Positions 22,986 through 35,700 of a stretch of 64,000 nt of DNA are shown here, piece after piece. The DNA is from Paragonimus westermani. Its lineage: Eukaryota > Platyhelminthes > Trematoda > Plagiorchiida > Troglotrematidae. The translations under genes were made by a program, and so were the position numbers. The stretch covers positions 138,921 to 202,920 of the forward strand of contig QNGE01000990.1 of NCBI GenBank assembly GCA_008508345.1, given 5' to 3'. The notes beneath the pieces are model-generated. The model was not told where the DNA came from and made no database searches. It saw only the letters and a program-made list of their open reading frames with translations. The stretch's first letter is position 1; each line of letters begins with the position of its first letter.

Positions 22986-24954
22986 CCAACTATCTAAATG
23001 TTGGACGTGCAAGGTAAGGCTGAAAGCCAGCATGCACTGATGAACGCAAGTGAATAAACATTCTCCGATGACTTGCTTTTCATAGGTAGATGACCTATCA
23101 GTCTGAGACGGTTAGCGTGTTCTCAACTGTATTCGTCGCAACACCATACATTCAGTCACCGCGATCTCTGACTCCTTTGGTTCCTGTGCTCTCCGAGACC
23201 TTGAATTGAAGGCCGACAATACCTGCTACTCGTACGGTCGCGTTTATGAACCGAATTCCAGTCCACAACGCATCAATGTTTCCAGGTCAACCTCGTGTGT
23301 ACTTCTGCTTGATTTGGCACATTTGGCTAATGTTATCTGTTATGAATTTCCGCCTGCCTTTATTCGCCCATCCGCTCGATTTCGTTGATTAAATATTTGT
23401 TCGATTTCTTGGGTTTCCCAAGATTTATTCGCATGGGATCTTTTCATATCTTATTTCCATGTTGAGATGCTTATCTGAATATCTGAATAACCACCTGTCC
23501 TCTCTAGTCACCGGCCACGATATCACCACGACTGTAATATTTACAGTTCCGAAGTCTACACTACCGTGCAATTACCGCACACAGGACCTTTAGACATCGC
23601 CTGGGACAAACGAACATAGAATTACTTACATCCAATGAAACGAAAATGCCAATTCTGAATACGGGCAGGGTTACATGGACTTGTACAAAAAGCGAATAGC
23701 CCCAGAGAGGTAAGTTTTCGAACAAACACAATCTTTACAAGATGTGGGCTATATCCATAATTCGGCCCAGTTAGAACAGAACACATATATCAACATGTTA
23801 TCTTAGGTCGTAACAATTCATCTGAAATCCGCATGACCCGATTGTTTATGACGACCAAATTTAAACTACTTTTGAAACTTTCAATAACCGTTTTGCAGAA
23901 AAAACAGGTTTTTAGGGAACAAACTGTTCCAGTTCAGCAGTCTCTGTACTAAGCTGTTCATACCGACTCTGATGTCAAGACACGGTCAGAATGGACAGAT
24001 GGACATGTTGGTGGTTTGTGGAACGGTACGTTATGTAAAGTTTGGTACTTTGGTAACACGACTGGGGAACATCACCTCAAAGTCCACAAATGATGCGGCC
24101 AACCAAAACCATGACAAGATATTTCTTCCTTTTCCGGGAGGATTGTTTGATTTTATTCAGTCGTTTAACATTTTGTAAATGTGCATGGCTTGCTAAATTA
24201 ACCTCTCGTTATCCACTGTTCAGTAAACGCTCCTCGTGACACAAGTTTCTTTGGAAGATTATCATACATTCATTTTGTCCATCGATCTACCGCCTGAAAA
24301 AATCTGACTCGAACTTCCTGATTCACGGGTTCCGCTTCATAGTTACAAGCATATCAATACTGGCATAACCAGAAAGTGTGAGATGAGTCAACGTTAGGTT
24401 CTCACGCTTGTACTTCGTCCACATGTTTTTACAGATATTTGGAATATAAATACTGGTAAGTGACAACCAAATTTAGCCCACATCTGCTCATTGCTTTTGA
24501 AAGTTCGTTTACCTCACAGTTCAAAACGATCAAAAGCACAGAGCTTCTTTGATGTACACATAGTAGGTTCGTTAGGTAATCGTCGATGGTCTGGATTTCA
24601 TATCTGGCAGATCACGACATTTTTGAGATGTTCATGCTTCCTCGTATGGGATTACTTGAGCGAGTTATTTAGCTGTTGGGTTAACGGTCAAACACCTTTT
24701 CAGTTGACTAGTTGCCTCCTGAGCTTATCATCCGTAGAACGAATGGGGTAGTTGGTTTTGAGTCGATAAACGCCAATGATACTAGGTTACACCTTATACA
24801 CAGGACAACTACGCATGAAATTTGGTGCCGAAACTTAATAAATGCTGCTAACATGATTTTTATCCAAAACACAGTAAGATAAAATTATTAAAGTTTTGTC
24901 ACATTATGTTGCCTAATTTCTCGGTACAGTTTTAACCATTTTTAACCGGCAATT
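22986..24954. other. No gene recognised
   Basis: The GC-rich patch continues to about 23400 and may be further old repeat sequence. Beyond it, frames at 23972-24178 and 24491-24751 (+) have no motif and no clear splice context. Confidence 0.4.
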
Positions 24955-25183
24955 TTTTAAATTTTCAAGTTGACCATCGCTCACATTTGATCGCAGCGTT
25001 CGCATTCAGATAGACTTTCCAGCCAGCCTCTTTCGAAAAGAAGCACTAGACTCGAGTTTCGCACTCATTAGAGCTCGTCAGTAGTGTATACCCTTGCCAC
25101 GGCCGGCAATAGAACTCCGACCATTCCAATCATGAGGCAACCGTGTTAACCACTGCGCCATTGACCTCACATTAGGCACGACC
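24955..25183 (-). repeat. tRNA-derived SINE, family B copy 1
   Basis: On the minus strand the A box is TGGCGCAGTGGTTAAC (25145-25160) and the B box GGTCGGAGTTC (25112-25122). The head is preceded by GGTCGTGCCTAATGTGAGG. The body has GACGAGCTCTAAT, CTCGAGTCTAGTGC and a TTTTCGAAAG block and ends near GGTCAACTTG. The plus-oriented copy at 25507-25715 shares this order with about 65-70% identity. No coding capacity. Such elements are copied by a partner LINE's enzymes; which LINE is unknown here. Confidence 0.65.
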
Positions 25184-25249
25184 GAATGCTCAAATCTGAA
25201 CGCTCAACCACTCCCGCTTGTGAACAGTGATCAGGTAGCCCCGACTACT

Positions 25250-25437
25250 CATCGGTACTCTAAAATATCGCCTTGCAGGTTTAACGAGATCAGTGATTTC
25301 GACCTGTCTTGGGAGTCCTAATCGCGGGGTTATCGATTGGAGTTAACAGGCAGTAACTGTGTCTTCTCTCGAGACAATCGGGCAACCTGATCATTGCTCA
25401 CAAACACGACCGAATTATCAAATCTGAACGCTTAACC
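25250..25437 (-). repeat. Degraded SINE copy related to family B (copy 2)
   Basis: Its 5' edge on the minus strand (25405-25437) repeats 25177-25209 with 30 of 33 identical bases, which is the same sequence that precedes the head of copy 1. Inside are GGTTGCCC, then AGTTAACAGGCAGTAACT on the plus strand, a word shared with the SINE relic near 54.8 kb, and a B-box-like AGGTCGAAATC near 25300. The A box is not clear. It lies in the same orientation as copy 1, about 230 bp away. Confidence 0.4.
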
Positions 25438-25506
25438 GTGTATGATATGCGGTACGTTTTCATTTCTAACGAGTGTATCACTGTATATTGAATACGTGAG
25501 TTATAA

Positions 25507-25715
25507 GGTCACCCTAATATGAGGTTAGTGGTACAATGATCAGCACGGTTGTCTCAACAAAGCGTGGCCGAAGTTCTCTTGCCGACCCTGGCAAGGCTAT
25601 GCACCACCGACGAGCTCTAACCAGATCGAAGCTCAAGCCTAGTGCCTGTATTCGGGAGTGTCGACTGCAAGGTCTATGAGAATGCGGCAGTGGCGGTCAG
25701 TTGTAGGTGGTGTTC
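25507..25715 (+). repeat. tRNA-derived SINE, family B copy 3
   Basis: A plus-strand copy, inverted relative to copies 1 and 2. Landmarks are GGTCACCCTAATATGAGG at the 5' end, an A-box-like GTGGTACAATGATCAGC (25528-25544), a B-box-like GGCCGAAGTTC (25566-25576), then GGCAAGGCTATGCACCACC, GACGAGCTCTAACC, AGCCTAGTGCCTG and a 3' end near GTTCAACTTT. Both promoter boxes carry substitutions that should weaken pol III binding. Confidence 0.6.
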
Positions 25716-25872
25716 AACTTTTATGGAATACCATAATTTTCTGCTGTAAATTAGAGCCTGTGTGTAAAATATGATTAGTTCGCGCACAAAAGAAAGGTTA
25801 CCATTAATCGCATATACAACAGACGGCATGTTATAAAAAATGACAGCTGCTTGCAATACTTCTTGGTATCCT

Positions 25873-25936
25873 CCCTCAAACCGACATTGTACGACCGGTT
25901 TCATCCTTGCTCGGATTCATCAGGTGAAATTGAGGG
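25873..25936 (-). ncRNA. Hammerhead ribozyme motif (Sm-alpha-like architecture)
   Basis: On the minus strand CUGAUGA is at 25923-25917. Stem II is AUCC / GGAU (25916-25913 with 25906-25903) capped by the six-base loop GAGCAA, the same 4-bp plus 6-base layout as in the schistosome Sm-alpha ribozyme. GAAA is at 25902-25899. A minimal stem III, ACC with GGU, leads to a GUC cleavage triplet, with the scissile position after C25893. Proximal stem I pairs GUACAAU (25892-25886) with AUUUCAC (25930-25924), five pairs and two mismatches; distal stem I pairs UGAGGG (25878-25873) with CCCUCA (25936-25931), six perfect pairs, with a seven-base bulge between. An alternative longer stem III (CCGG with UCGG) is also possible. 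The core is fully conserved. Confidence 0.62.
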
Positions 25937-26005
25937 TCGGCAGTATAAGAGATTTCGCTCGTAACGCTCAGGGCTGCTGGTTCGATTTCTCAATCAGATC
26001 ACCTC
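25931..26005 (+). repeat. tRNA-like SINE head, opposite strand to the hammerhead
   Basis: On the plus strand an A-box-like TCGGCAGTATAAGA (25937-25950) and a very good B box GGTTCGATTTC (25979-25989) lie 41 bases apart, as in tRNA-derived SINEs. It abuts and points away from the minus-strand hammerhead, overlapping its distal stem I by a few bases. The body beyond 26005 is not recognisable. GGTTCGATTTCT also appears in the head at 42.36 kb, so the two may be related. Confidence 0.4.
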
Positions 26006-29000
26006 TGCCTGACTAGTTCAAACAAGAATGAAACTAAACCTGGAGGTTCGATTAAAATGTGAGGATTAAGCACACCGTGGACGGTTTTTCGTGCCATTGT
26101 GGCTGTAGCCAATGCAAACTGATGTTCCGGGGGTGGTCTGTATCCATTCAAATTAACAAGCTGAAAACAAGCTGTTATTCACTTATACATGGTTTTACTT
26201 TGTTTGCACTGCATAATTGAGAGTTATTCAATTAACGAAAAAATAAAGCAGCTCTCAGCTAGTCAGCCCTCTGTTAGTAAAGGCAGTCTGTACAACCCAC
26301 AAGTGATAACTGCTGACAATGGTTGATCAGAATGAATAAGGAGTTCACCAGAAAGCCACGACCAGCAGTAATGTTCTAGTGTGAGTTCAATACTGTGGGT
26401 GAAATGTATTCACTATCAACATGCACTCGTTATTTCGGGATTAACCAGAGCTAAGTTAGTTGGTACCAAACCCACAGTATACAGCTTTTGTTTTGTTACA
26501 CGTTTGTTCATGCGCGCGAACAACTGCGAAAGTCGTTCGTCACATCGGTCCGCATCCCGACACCGTTATTTGTCTGCCAATGCATGCAACTGTTTACATA
26601 ACCATAAAGGTTCTTATTCTTTTCGCACTGGTATTACCAACCAGCTTTTATTAATTTCGTCCGAGAACGTCTTATTCTATCGTCCATTAGGCTTGTACAC
26701 TAGTTCCTATCTCAAAACAGTCGAAGTGCATCTTCGGGGAACTTTTGATTTATCTTTGAGCTACCATAGCGGCTGTTCTCGCCTTCGACTGCTTCGTGAT
26801 CATCTATCGCCTGACCTGCCAGTATGAGTTGAACTTCAGTTGATTACACACGGAATTATAGTGTGACTGTAGTTGCACCGCATTCAACAACGTTTTCAAA
26901 TACATTGGAGGTTTGTTCTGATACCCAGCTGCCATTTACTCTTGGAGAAAGGAATAAGTCCTAGTCAGGAAATAAAGAGGGAACAGGAGGGGACCTTGGC
27001 AAAAAAACATAGGCATTCACCTGTTGACATATTGAGAAACCACGACCAGAGGATAGGGAAAATTAAGGCGTCACCATCAGTGGCCATCATTAAGTAGAAC
27101 GACTTCATTTCTTCAAGTCAATTGCCTACCTAATATCTTACGTCACCCGACTGACAGGGAGTTTGCTGTAACAAACAACCAACTGACATCCTTAATGCAC
27201 GGCCCAACTACATGTCTGTGTAAACCTAAAGACTGAATAAGAGAAGTCACATGGCACTTAACACAAATTCTGTCTCCCTAACCTCTAATGTTTGCACGTT
27301 GATTTCAAGCGGTGTGCTCAGTGGAACGCAGACGCTCATGATCATTTGCCTAAAAAATTATCACGTTCTCTGCCTCAGGCGATAAAGTTTTACAGCCGTA
27401 AAATAGCATATTAAATCAGTTTTTGACGAATACAGGTCGCCTACTGCTAAGCTCTACAACTTCGTGCTCGAAACGAGAGAGACTCATGGCCATCGAAAAT
27501 TGACGATTCAACGCGCAATCGGTCGCAGCCTATGGTTATTTATCACCAGTTTTGATAAACTAAACAGTTAATGCTATCAAACGCCTTGTAGATTCTCGGA
27601 CCTAGAAGCCACCAGTGCCTTCATAAGAAGGAAACAATCTTATCGGCGCCAACCCGCATTGTGTTTACCAATATGCACCTAAGTGCGCAGAACGTTAGAC
27701 AAGCAGACCTAGGGGATACTTGATCTCTCGAGTGAAGGAACAGTTGATTATATTGACGCAGAAGTCTGTTACCAGATAACGGCAGCGTTGCTGACGCACG
27801 TAAACAGTAAGTTTTTTTCAGTCGCTAGACACATCCTGGCCACCGAACACGTTACCAATCAAGCCTGTACATTCAGAATCCTGTTACATCATTTCAATCC
27901 AAGATTTTTGCAGTCTGCTAAAGCGGTCGCAATCAACCGTCCCAAGCCAGCTCCCTGTGCTTAGAAACAACTGTTTACGAACCTAACCCTCTCTTGGAAT
28001 TGGTGACCTGTGTTAACCTGCTGACAGTTCATCCAGCTCCTTAACCGTTTATTATAAGATGTCGGTTTGTGCTACTGTAAATTTGTTAATAAAGAGTAAA
28101 CACGAAATGCTTGCAGCTGCCGGTCTTCGCGTTCTAACTGGGAACCGATTGTTTGTAATAAATAACTATCGATACTTCATCGTTCCTCTACGACGTATTG
28201 TATCAGGTTTGCGAACTAATGAAACAATTTAACTTCACCAACATCGTTTTTCAGTTTGATGAATTTCTTGTGATAAACTTGTAATAGCAGAAGTTACTAT
28301 CCAAGCGGATGTTTCGTAAACGGATTATTATATTATTCTTCAAGTGATACGGATGTCATACAATCGCGTTATATAACATCAAACTACAAAAATTATCTAC
28401 CGGTGTAATGCGAGAGATTTTTTGTGCACATCATTTTCTACTTCGAGAAGTGACTTCATTGGCTATCTTCGGGATTTGTTTGTAACGTAAATTACATTTG
28501 CCAATTATTCCCTTGAGGTTCACAGAAGGCAAAATGATAATTAATCATGAGTATCCCATAGCGTTCTTGGCTATTTTACATAAGAAACCACAGAATTCAC
28601 CATACAACCCCAACAAACTTTTGCCAGATTAATGAATCGTTTAAAATTTCAGCGAATTCTATCGCCTAAATTTCTTGTCACGTGCGACTCGTTTTAACAA
28701 CAAGAAAATGAATGAGAATCCTGCCTACTGCCTCGTAGAAAAAATTTGGAAACTTTTCAGCATACTGCAGTTTTAAACATCAATCAGGAATTTAATCAAC
28801 ATTTATTTTGCAACTAAGCGCTAATCACAGTAAAGGACAATCATAATATTAGGAGGGATTTTTCAGATGGCCCAATTTCAACTAATCTCAGAGATCGCAT
28901 CAGTATTAGCCTTTTTTTTGCTTGTTTGTCTCCTGTCTTCTGAGCGTCATTTCAACAAATTTTAACTGTTTCATGAAACAGAAATTTCCTGTTGCTCACC

Positions 29001-30687
29001 TCAAAAATGTTCATCATAAAAACGGTCATTTTAACTGACGAATTGTTTGATCCGCGCTATAAACAGTCGTGGATTTGTTACTGTTATGTACTCAGCCACC
29101 TGACATTCTTCCGTCAGTTTTCCAAATGTCTAAATGTTCCTAAACTGACTAATTAAATTAACCGTAATATTAGCTGATGGATAACAGAAACTGCCAGCCC
29201 CATATTTTTTCCAGAGAGCATATTAAATGTATTCAATAGATGAAATCTGATGCCAGGATTTAGTGTGATATTGTTGCATACGTTGTCCTGGTAAAAGGTC
29301 AGATATAGATCAAACAGGATGAAACGCTCCGTTCATTCACATGAGAAATGTGTCAAAATCTAATGACTTTTCTCTGATGCTACTATTTATACCAGGGTTT
29401 TGCTATTGAAATATAATCGCTCAGGAACGCTCTCTTTGCTCTGTTATCAATTTAGGCACATTGGTTTATCACTTCATAAATGACTGCCTTGTTTGAGTGG
29501 AAAAAAGTTTCGCATGAATTTGTCCAATCGTTTTCTGTTCATTGTTACCCAGTCTTGTAACCTCTTCATGACATTCTCTTGTCAAACCGACCAATATACT
29601 CTCGAATCACACATGGATGTTAAAGTTCATGAATGTTGATCTAAATGGAAACCGAGCACTCGATTACTTGTTGATGAATAAATAGCCGCGAGCTCCCTAA
29701 CGTGAACCAACGGAATTTTTAAAACTTATCGTTAGAAAGCCAGCGAAGTCGTTCTACGAAATAAGTGAGCGAAAGTAACATTCTGAGTAACTATTGCTTG
29801 GTTTGTGATTGCAGATATACTTTGGGATTTTCAGAGAAAAATTAATCCGCCACAGTGTGTTTCTGATGGTCAACGGCTGAGTAACCGCACAGAAAATAAT
29901 TGTGTATATTACGGAAAACAGTAGCCAAATTCACCACGATACCGCGAACTATGTTTGTTATTCAAGCGAACAATGTTATCACTTCATGCGTGCAGTTATA
30001 CAATGTTTCTGAAGTTCCGCTGAATTAAGTGAACACGACAAACACACGAAATTTTCTGACTGCATTTATTTGACGAATATCTTTATGCATGCATTTCTTA
30101 ATGAATCGTCAGTACTGATGAATCAGCACGAAGTAATCGCGTTCATTATCGTGTTCTATTTCCTTTGTCCAAGTTGTCTTCATATCGTGAAAATGTACAA
30201 CACGAATTAAATCAGGTTCAACTTAGCTGATATATTGGTCCGACATAAGCGCTAAGTTAGATGATTCAAAATTAACTGGCCAAACTATGGTTGACTGAAA
30301 TGTAATCTCAACGGTAGCCTAAGTTATGTAGTGCTGTCACAGTTCTTTCTTGTTCCAATTCAAAACGCTTTAATGACAAGAGCAAGTAGCAGTTTGACAG
30401 AATAATAAACCGTTTTGACAGTTGCGTGTCTGACGTCCTTACACAAGCATTTTTCCATGTAGGTTAATGCCACGGGATCACTGACGTTGAAAGTTGGAGC
30501 TACTCTGCCTAATTAAAAAGTGATCAACTTGTACATTCCGGCAAGTGGGTTATTGGGTCAATCTGTCTGCCGTATTTTATCTTCAAATCAACCATCCAGT
30601 ACTCACCACATTCAACGCTATTTCCATTTAAGATTTGTGAAATATACAGGGAGTATTTCACAAAAAGGTGGTTTCTGAAACCCTTCG
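26006..30687. other. No gene recognised
   Basis: A plus frame at 26381-26827 (148 codons) is one of the longest in the window, but it starts without a good context, lacks motifs and lies in a GC-richer patch where long frames arise by chance. A 74-codon frame follows at 26873-27097. From 28 to 30.6 kb the sequence is strongly A+T-rich and holds nothing I can support. Confidence 0.4.
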
Positions 30688-31139
30688 TTATTGTGAACAT
30701 TTGATGTTAGACGGAATAACGGAAGTCAACTTCAAAACGAATTCGTAGTTAACACCGTTTCTGAAAATCGGTTCAACACGGTTAGCATTCAAAAACGAAA
30801 CAGGTTGAAGTTTAACAAATTTGACTCTTAACACATCGCTCAATTCCAAGGTTGCAGAAACGCATTTACTGACTTGAATATCATCTCTGCGCTTACATAT
30901 ATCGTCCCTCTGCGAATCCATGTGATTTTGTCTGCTAATCGAATATATATTTCGCGGCCGTTCTAAATATGTCTGGAAGAGGGAATCACAGTTTTTATTC
31001 TCACGAGCGCCAAAAGCATCGCGGCGTAGTTTTCTAAGGCGAGTGCTCCCGAAAACAGTACAGAAAGCTTTTGTTGTTAGATTACGCAGCTTGATAGCAA
31101 CGTCTATTAACAGTAGTAAATTGGCTTCTTTCACATTTT
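30688..31139 (-). CDS. Candidate terminal exon, unknown product
   Basis: On the minus strand CACATTTTACTTTAG opens a frame of about 150 codons that ends at TAA (30688-30690). The peptide has an aliphatic start (KEANLLLLIDVAIKLRNLTT), a basic middle (STRLRKLRRDAFGARENKN) and a later NGVNYEFVLKLTSV. Hydrophobic and charged residues alternate as in a folded protein, and the frame lies in A+T-rich sequence where chance frames this long are uncommon. There is no recognised domain, no membrane span of full length and no linked exon. Confidence 0.32.
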
Positions 31140-34100
31140 CTAAAGTAAAATGTGATGATACAAATTTTATTGAAACGTACTACGTAATACACTTTTCAAC
31201 TAGATCTATTTTACAGTTTGTGATACCTTAGTTTGTTGTTCACCTGAGACATACGATTTTAACACGTTCTCGTCTAATGAACCAAATCTGCATTTGTTCG
31301 TGTTCGCCGATATAAGTCGCTACAGTCTGCAAGTAGGCTCTTATGTGATTGAATTTACGATTACAAATAACACGCCAGGAAAAGTATTAGTCTGGATGTA
31401 GTCCTTCTTCGCCTAATTACGTAAAAGTATATATTGAAATCTGCTGTATGTATATAGCGGCATCCGAGTCGTTGGGATGAATCGCTTAGTTCTCCAAGAA
31501 TACGGCATGTTATTCAAGTGTAATTACAGAAAACCGCTTTGTTTGAAACATTGCATATTTGATGTTGGTGTTGTCATAAAACAAAACTTTTTCTCAGTTA
31601 TTCAGAGGCTTAGCTAAAAAATACATCACACGCTCAGTCGTAACTTAATCACAATTTTTCTGAGAATTCACGTTTACCTGATAAAATTGTGCTTACTGAG
31701 AAATGAGAACAAGCTTACAGAATTTTGACCGAAACATTTCGGACTACACCTATTAGCTGCTTCCGTAATAAACCAATTACGGCATCCAACGCAGGCAGCT
31801 ACTTAGATGGACTGTTTCTTTCAGTTAACAAACGTTCATTTCTTCCCTGCCATCTGTTAAATCCACTAAGTTGATCGAGAGATTTCGCACTATTCTTCAA
31901 GTCTGTGCAGCCGTTCTGCCGACCGATGCGCCGTGTTTCCCTTCACACATAAGAACAGAAAGAAGCGGTGTTACATCAACTCTCCGTCATGTGAAATCAC
32001 GGACGACAACCTGAATCTCGTTATATATTGTCTCCATCAAAATGTGTATGCTGCGTTTGAATAGGTATAAAAAGCAATGCCAGATCAAAATCCACCAGAC
32101 AAGTACTTATGCAACTTACAAGTCAGTAGCGCTCGAAAGATTTTAAGCTTGTGCTTGTGAAGCGTTAGAATATGTAAGCTAGGTGGTAGTGGACATGGAA
32201 AAATGGAGACCATAGTCCATTTTAAAGCTTTATAGGACATTTTTGATTGAAGTTGAGCAAATTAATGCCTTTTTATCAAACCTCATCGAATAGTTTACTC
32301 GATAGAGAATAAAACATAGTGTATGCTCAGTTGAAAGCGGTTGCTGGAAAGTTTACAGAGTTAAGAACTGTGTCATAAGATTTACCCCTATTGACTACAC
32401 TGTAGCCCGGCTAGTAGGAAGCCTACCATGCTCGGGTACGCCGTTTTTGTTGCTGATACAAATCCGGTCCAATTCCAGGATATCTTCTAAAACAATGGTA
32501 ATTTCATCGTCTTAGCAATTTGACAATGGTGCTTCGCAGGAATCATTTTTTTACTCAGACTGCCGGCATAATGTCACCGGGCAGACACAAAACCGCGGAA
32601 TTCAATTCTGGTACCAGTACAGGGTGCATAAATTTAGGTTCCATTAAAATCTGCCCAAGTTGCCAGTTAAAAGTATTTGACTTTGCTCGAAGGGCTTAAA
32701 CAGGATCACATTTAATCAATAAAATCAATGTTTAATGTAGTGTGACGCGCAAGTTTAGTTGTATGACACTCCTCTTTGTACACACTATGTTATACCTGAT
32801 CACTAGGTACGAATAATTCTGAGTTTTGATCAACGTGTAAAATAGAACCATAAAAATGGTGTCAGAATAATTAAATCTGAAGTGTCTGGCATAATGTAGA
32901 AAATGCAACTTCCTGCCTATATCTCACTTTTTACAGTTTCCGAAACGGAGGGCAATGCCAAGTTGCAGAATAATAACGAACGGATGAAATAATAGCCTAG
33001 TGGGTCCTTTTCAAGTCTTTCACCAATTTTATTCCTTGTTAGATTAATTATGACAAATTTATCAGATAAATACACATTTTTATTTCCATTTGCTAGTGTT
33101 GGAAACCATTTCGATCTGTAACCAGACAGATGGTAGTTTCTCTTACAGCCGTTTTACATTTTCATGTAACGATCACTGCTACCACTTTTTACCGTTCTGA
33201 ATGTTTCTTTTTCAACTCTGAAATATTGATACCACAGTGTGAAATTGAGATTGGAAACCACGAGTGTCAAATAAATTACTGTGCGAAATATTCTTCTGCA
33301 AAGAGGTAATGTTGACATCTTGTAAGTAAATGTTCGGTAAAATCACGTATGCCCCGCTTCTTTTGTTATTCGCGTGCCTGTGAGAGTCACCGTAAGACTT
33401 CAAATTAATCTAAACATCATTTGCTGGCCGACTTGCATAAAAGTGGAGAAGGGATTCAAAAAATATATGTAGGTTTTTGGCCAGTGGGTTTGGGTAGAAC
33501 GGTGGAATGTAGCCAGTGGAAAATTTCCGTTAAACAGACCGGTAGTAATGACAGCATAAAGAATAAAGAATCCACTGTCGAAAAAATCTATCTCATTCAA
33601 ATGAGGCGGTAGTATTCTACAAAGGTGACTATCTGATGTAGACACATCGAAGGGGATAAAAGTTAGAATAATTCTTGAATATTTCTATTTATTCACCGCC
33701 GTTATTGGTAAACACGTGAATACGCTCGTTTTTCCTTATTCACTTGTTCTAAGTAGTGGTTATTACGAAAGTTTTGCTTATAACTATTTTAATTCTAATA
33801 ATTCGGTGTCGATTCAAGACACACGTACACAGCCGTTTAGTGCAAGCTATAAAGGATTCATTACTTGAAATTCAAGCACCCATTTTTGTTCAATAGCCAT
33901 ATCATCGATCATTGTGGTGCATCAGCTGTTCGTATTACGGTAGACTCTTATGAATACACCTAGGATTACTCATTTGTTAAATACAAACTTCAATATTAGT
34001 TTGCTGCCTTCAGGCACTTGTATATAATTCTTCTAGGTTAAGGGTGCACGAGTTAGGTTGTGACTGCTTGAGACGAACTTAATTTAGCATTGTCGGATCT

Positions 34101-35700
34101 TCGAGTGAATAGTCAGTCTAGTGTCCGTGCCACTTGAACCTTATTCTTTGTTACTTGCCTGCTGCTTGCGGTTTTTTACTCTTGTTAACACTTTGAGCAA
34201 CTCCTGCCCGATCAGGTCATTTCTGGTTCACAAATACTGGCTGAATGACTAATTTCATGTGATGTGATGTACAGCCTTGCAGTATTTTTTCGCTTAGTTC
34301 ACATTTAATCATCAAGGGCACTAAAACAGTTCTGTTGAAACAACGTTCGAAGAGTATGAATTAATCTATTTTTCATCAGCAAGGATGGAGTTTTCATTAG
34401 TGTTCAAACTGTTGAAGGCATTAGGATGTAGTTGACCTTGGACATGTCGGCCATGGTGCACAGAGTTAAGGAGGCACTGCAAAGGATTTCCGATTGTGTG
34501 TACTCTAGTAAAAGGGATACACCGTGTTCAGCAGTCGAAAACATGCACAGCTGTCCCAAGTTTATTTCCCAAGCATGAAGCGGTTCGGTTTTAAAGCATA
34601 AATTCTGCATGATAGTGGCAAAAGTCAAGCAATTATTACCACCTTCTCTGCAATTATGAACTAACACTTGACTCTAGCGCTACAGATAACGGCGGATCTA
34701 GACTTCTAAATTTGTTCGGTGAACACATTTTACGGCTGCTACGGCACCGCTGTCCTAGAAAATAAATGATGTTGATTTTTCACATGACCGCCAGTTTTCA
34801 TCATGTGCGCCAACTAACAAAAACGAAACCGTTTATCGCAAGTAGACATTTTATGTGACTTTCTGAATGCTGCTATACTTTCAGAGGGGACAAATCGCAA
34901 CCTTGAAGTGCATTCAGCAAAATGATATCGGGCGTTTAACACTTTTTGTAAACTTTTATTGCCGAACAAGTGCGATTTATAATAAACAACTTGAAATAAA
35001 ACGTCGTTGTTAGGTAACTCACTAGTGGTTCACAGATCAATTTTTCCTGCTGTTTGTCAAACGGTGTATTCATCTAGATAAGCTCACTGAAATGGAAATC
35101 CGATACATGCTTTGATTGAAGCATGTCTTGTTTTCTAGTGTTGACGTCAGTTATTTCTCGCTGTAAATTCATTCAGTCGGCTTGTTCAGCTGTTTTTCAC
35201 CCTAGTATTCAAAAATTGGTAGCATCCACACTGTCAATGCGTTTTTATCTTTGACATTCCCGGTGTTCGCCAGGTTTTCAGCGATTTATTATGAAGAATT
35301 TTCTATCCTTGGCTAGCAGCCATTCTTAAGCACTTGACGAAAAGTCGGTTGCAATTATCCTAAAGTAACTGAATAAAAGAGGACAAAATTCAGGCTGCTG
35401 TATGTAGAGAGACAATAGGGATATGAATATATTTTTGGCTTGTCTTAAATTTGAGATATGGAGCGACAAAACGCGGTCAACCTGGGCTTGTTTTCGTGTA
35501 CGCTTCGAATTGAAACTATCAAATAAATTCATTTATAGCTAATAGTTATCTTTTTATCAAGTCAACTGCGAACGTTTTTGTAACCATTGGACTACTCCTA
35601 ATGAGGTGGGGTGAAGTGGAATTCGCTTGAAAGCTTCAATAGGTGTTGTGCAAACAAACAGGTGGAATATGGCGGCAACAAAATACATCAGAATGTGTAC
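31140..35700. other. No gene recognised
   Basis: Long A+T-rich stretch. Paired frames near 33.2-33.65 kb on both strands are mutual shadows without motifs, as is the minus frame at 34404-34667. A word resembling part of a flatworm spliced leader at about 34169 was examined and rejected. Confidence 0.45.

Noticed and set aside
23060..23100. TFSDDLLFIG, like the catalytic DD block of a reverse transcriptase
   Set aside because: Flanking codons show no reverse transcriptase blocks on either side and stops follow at once.
26381..26827. 148-codon plus frame
   Set aside because: No motif, no splice context and a GC-richer background that favours chance frames.
34165..34190. GCGGTTTTTTACTCTTGTTAA resembles the middle of the schistosome spliced leader
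   Set aside because: The leader's first bases, the AUG-GU donor junction and an Sm-site downstream are all missing, so this is most likely a chance match.
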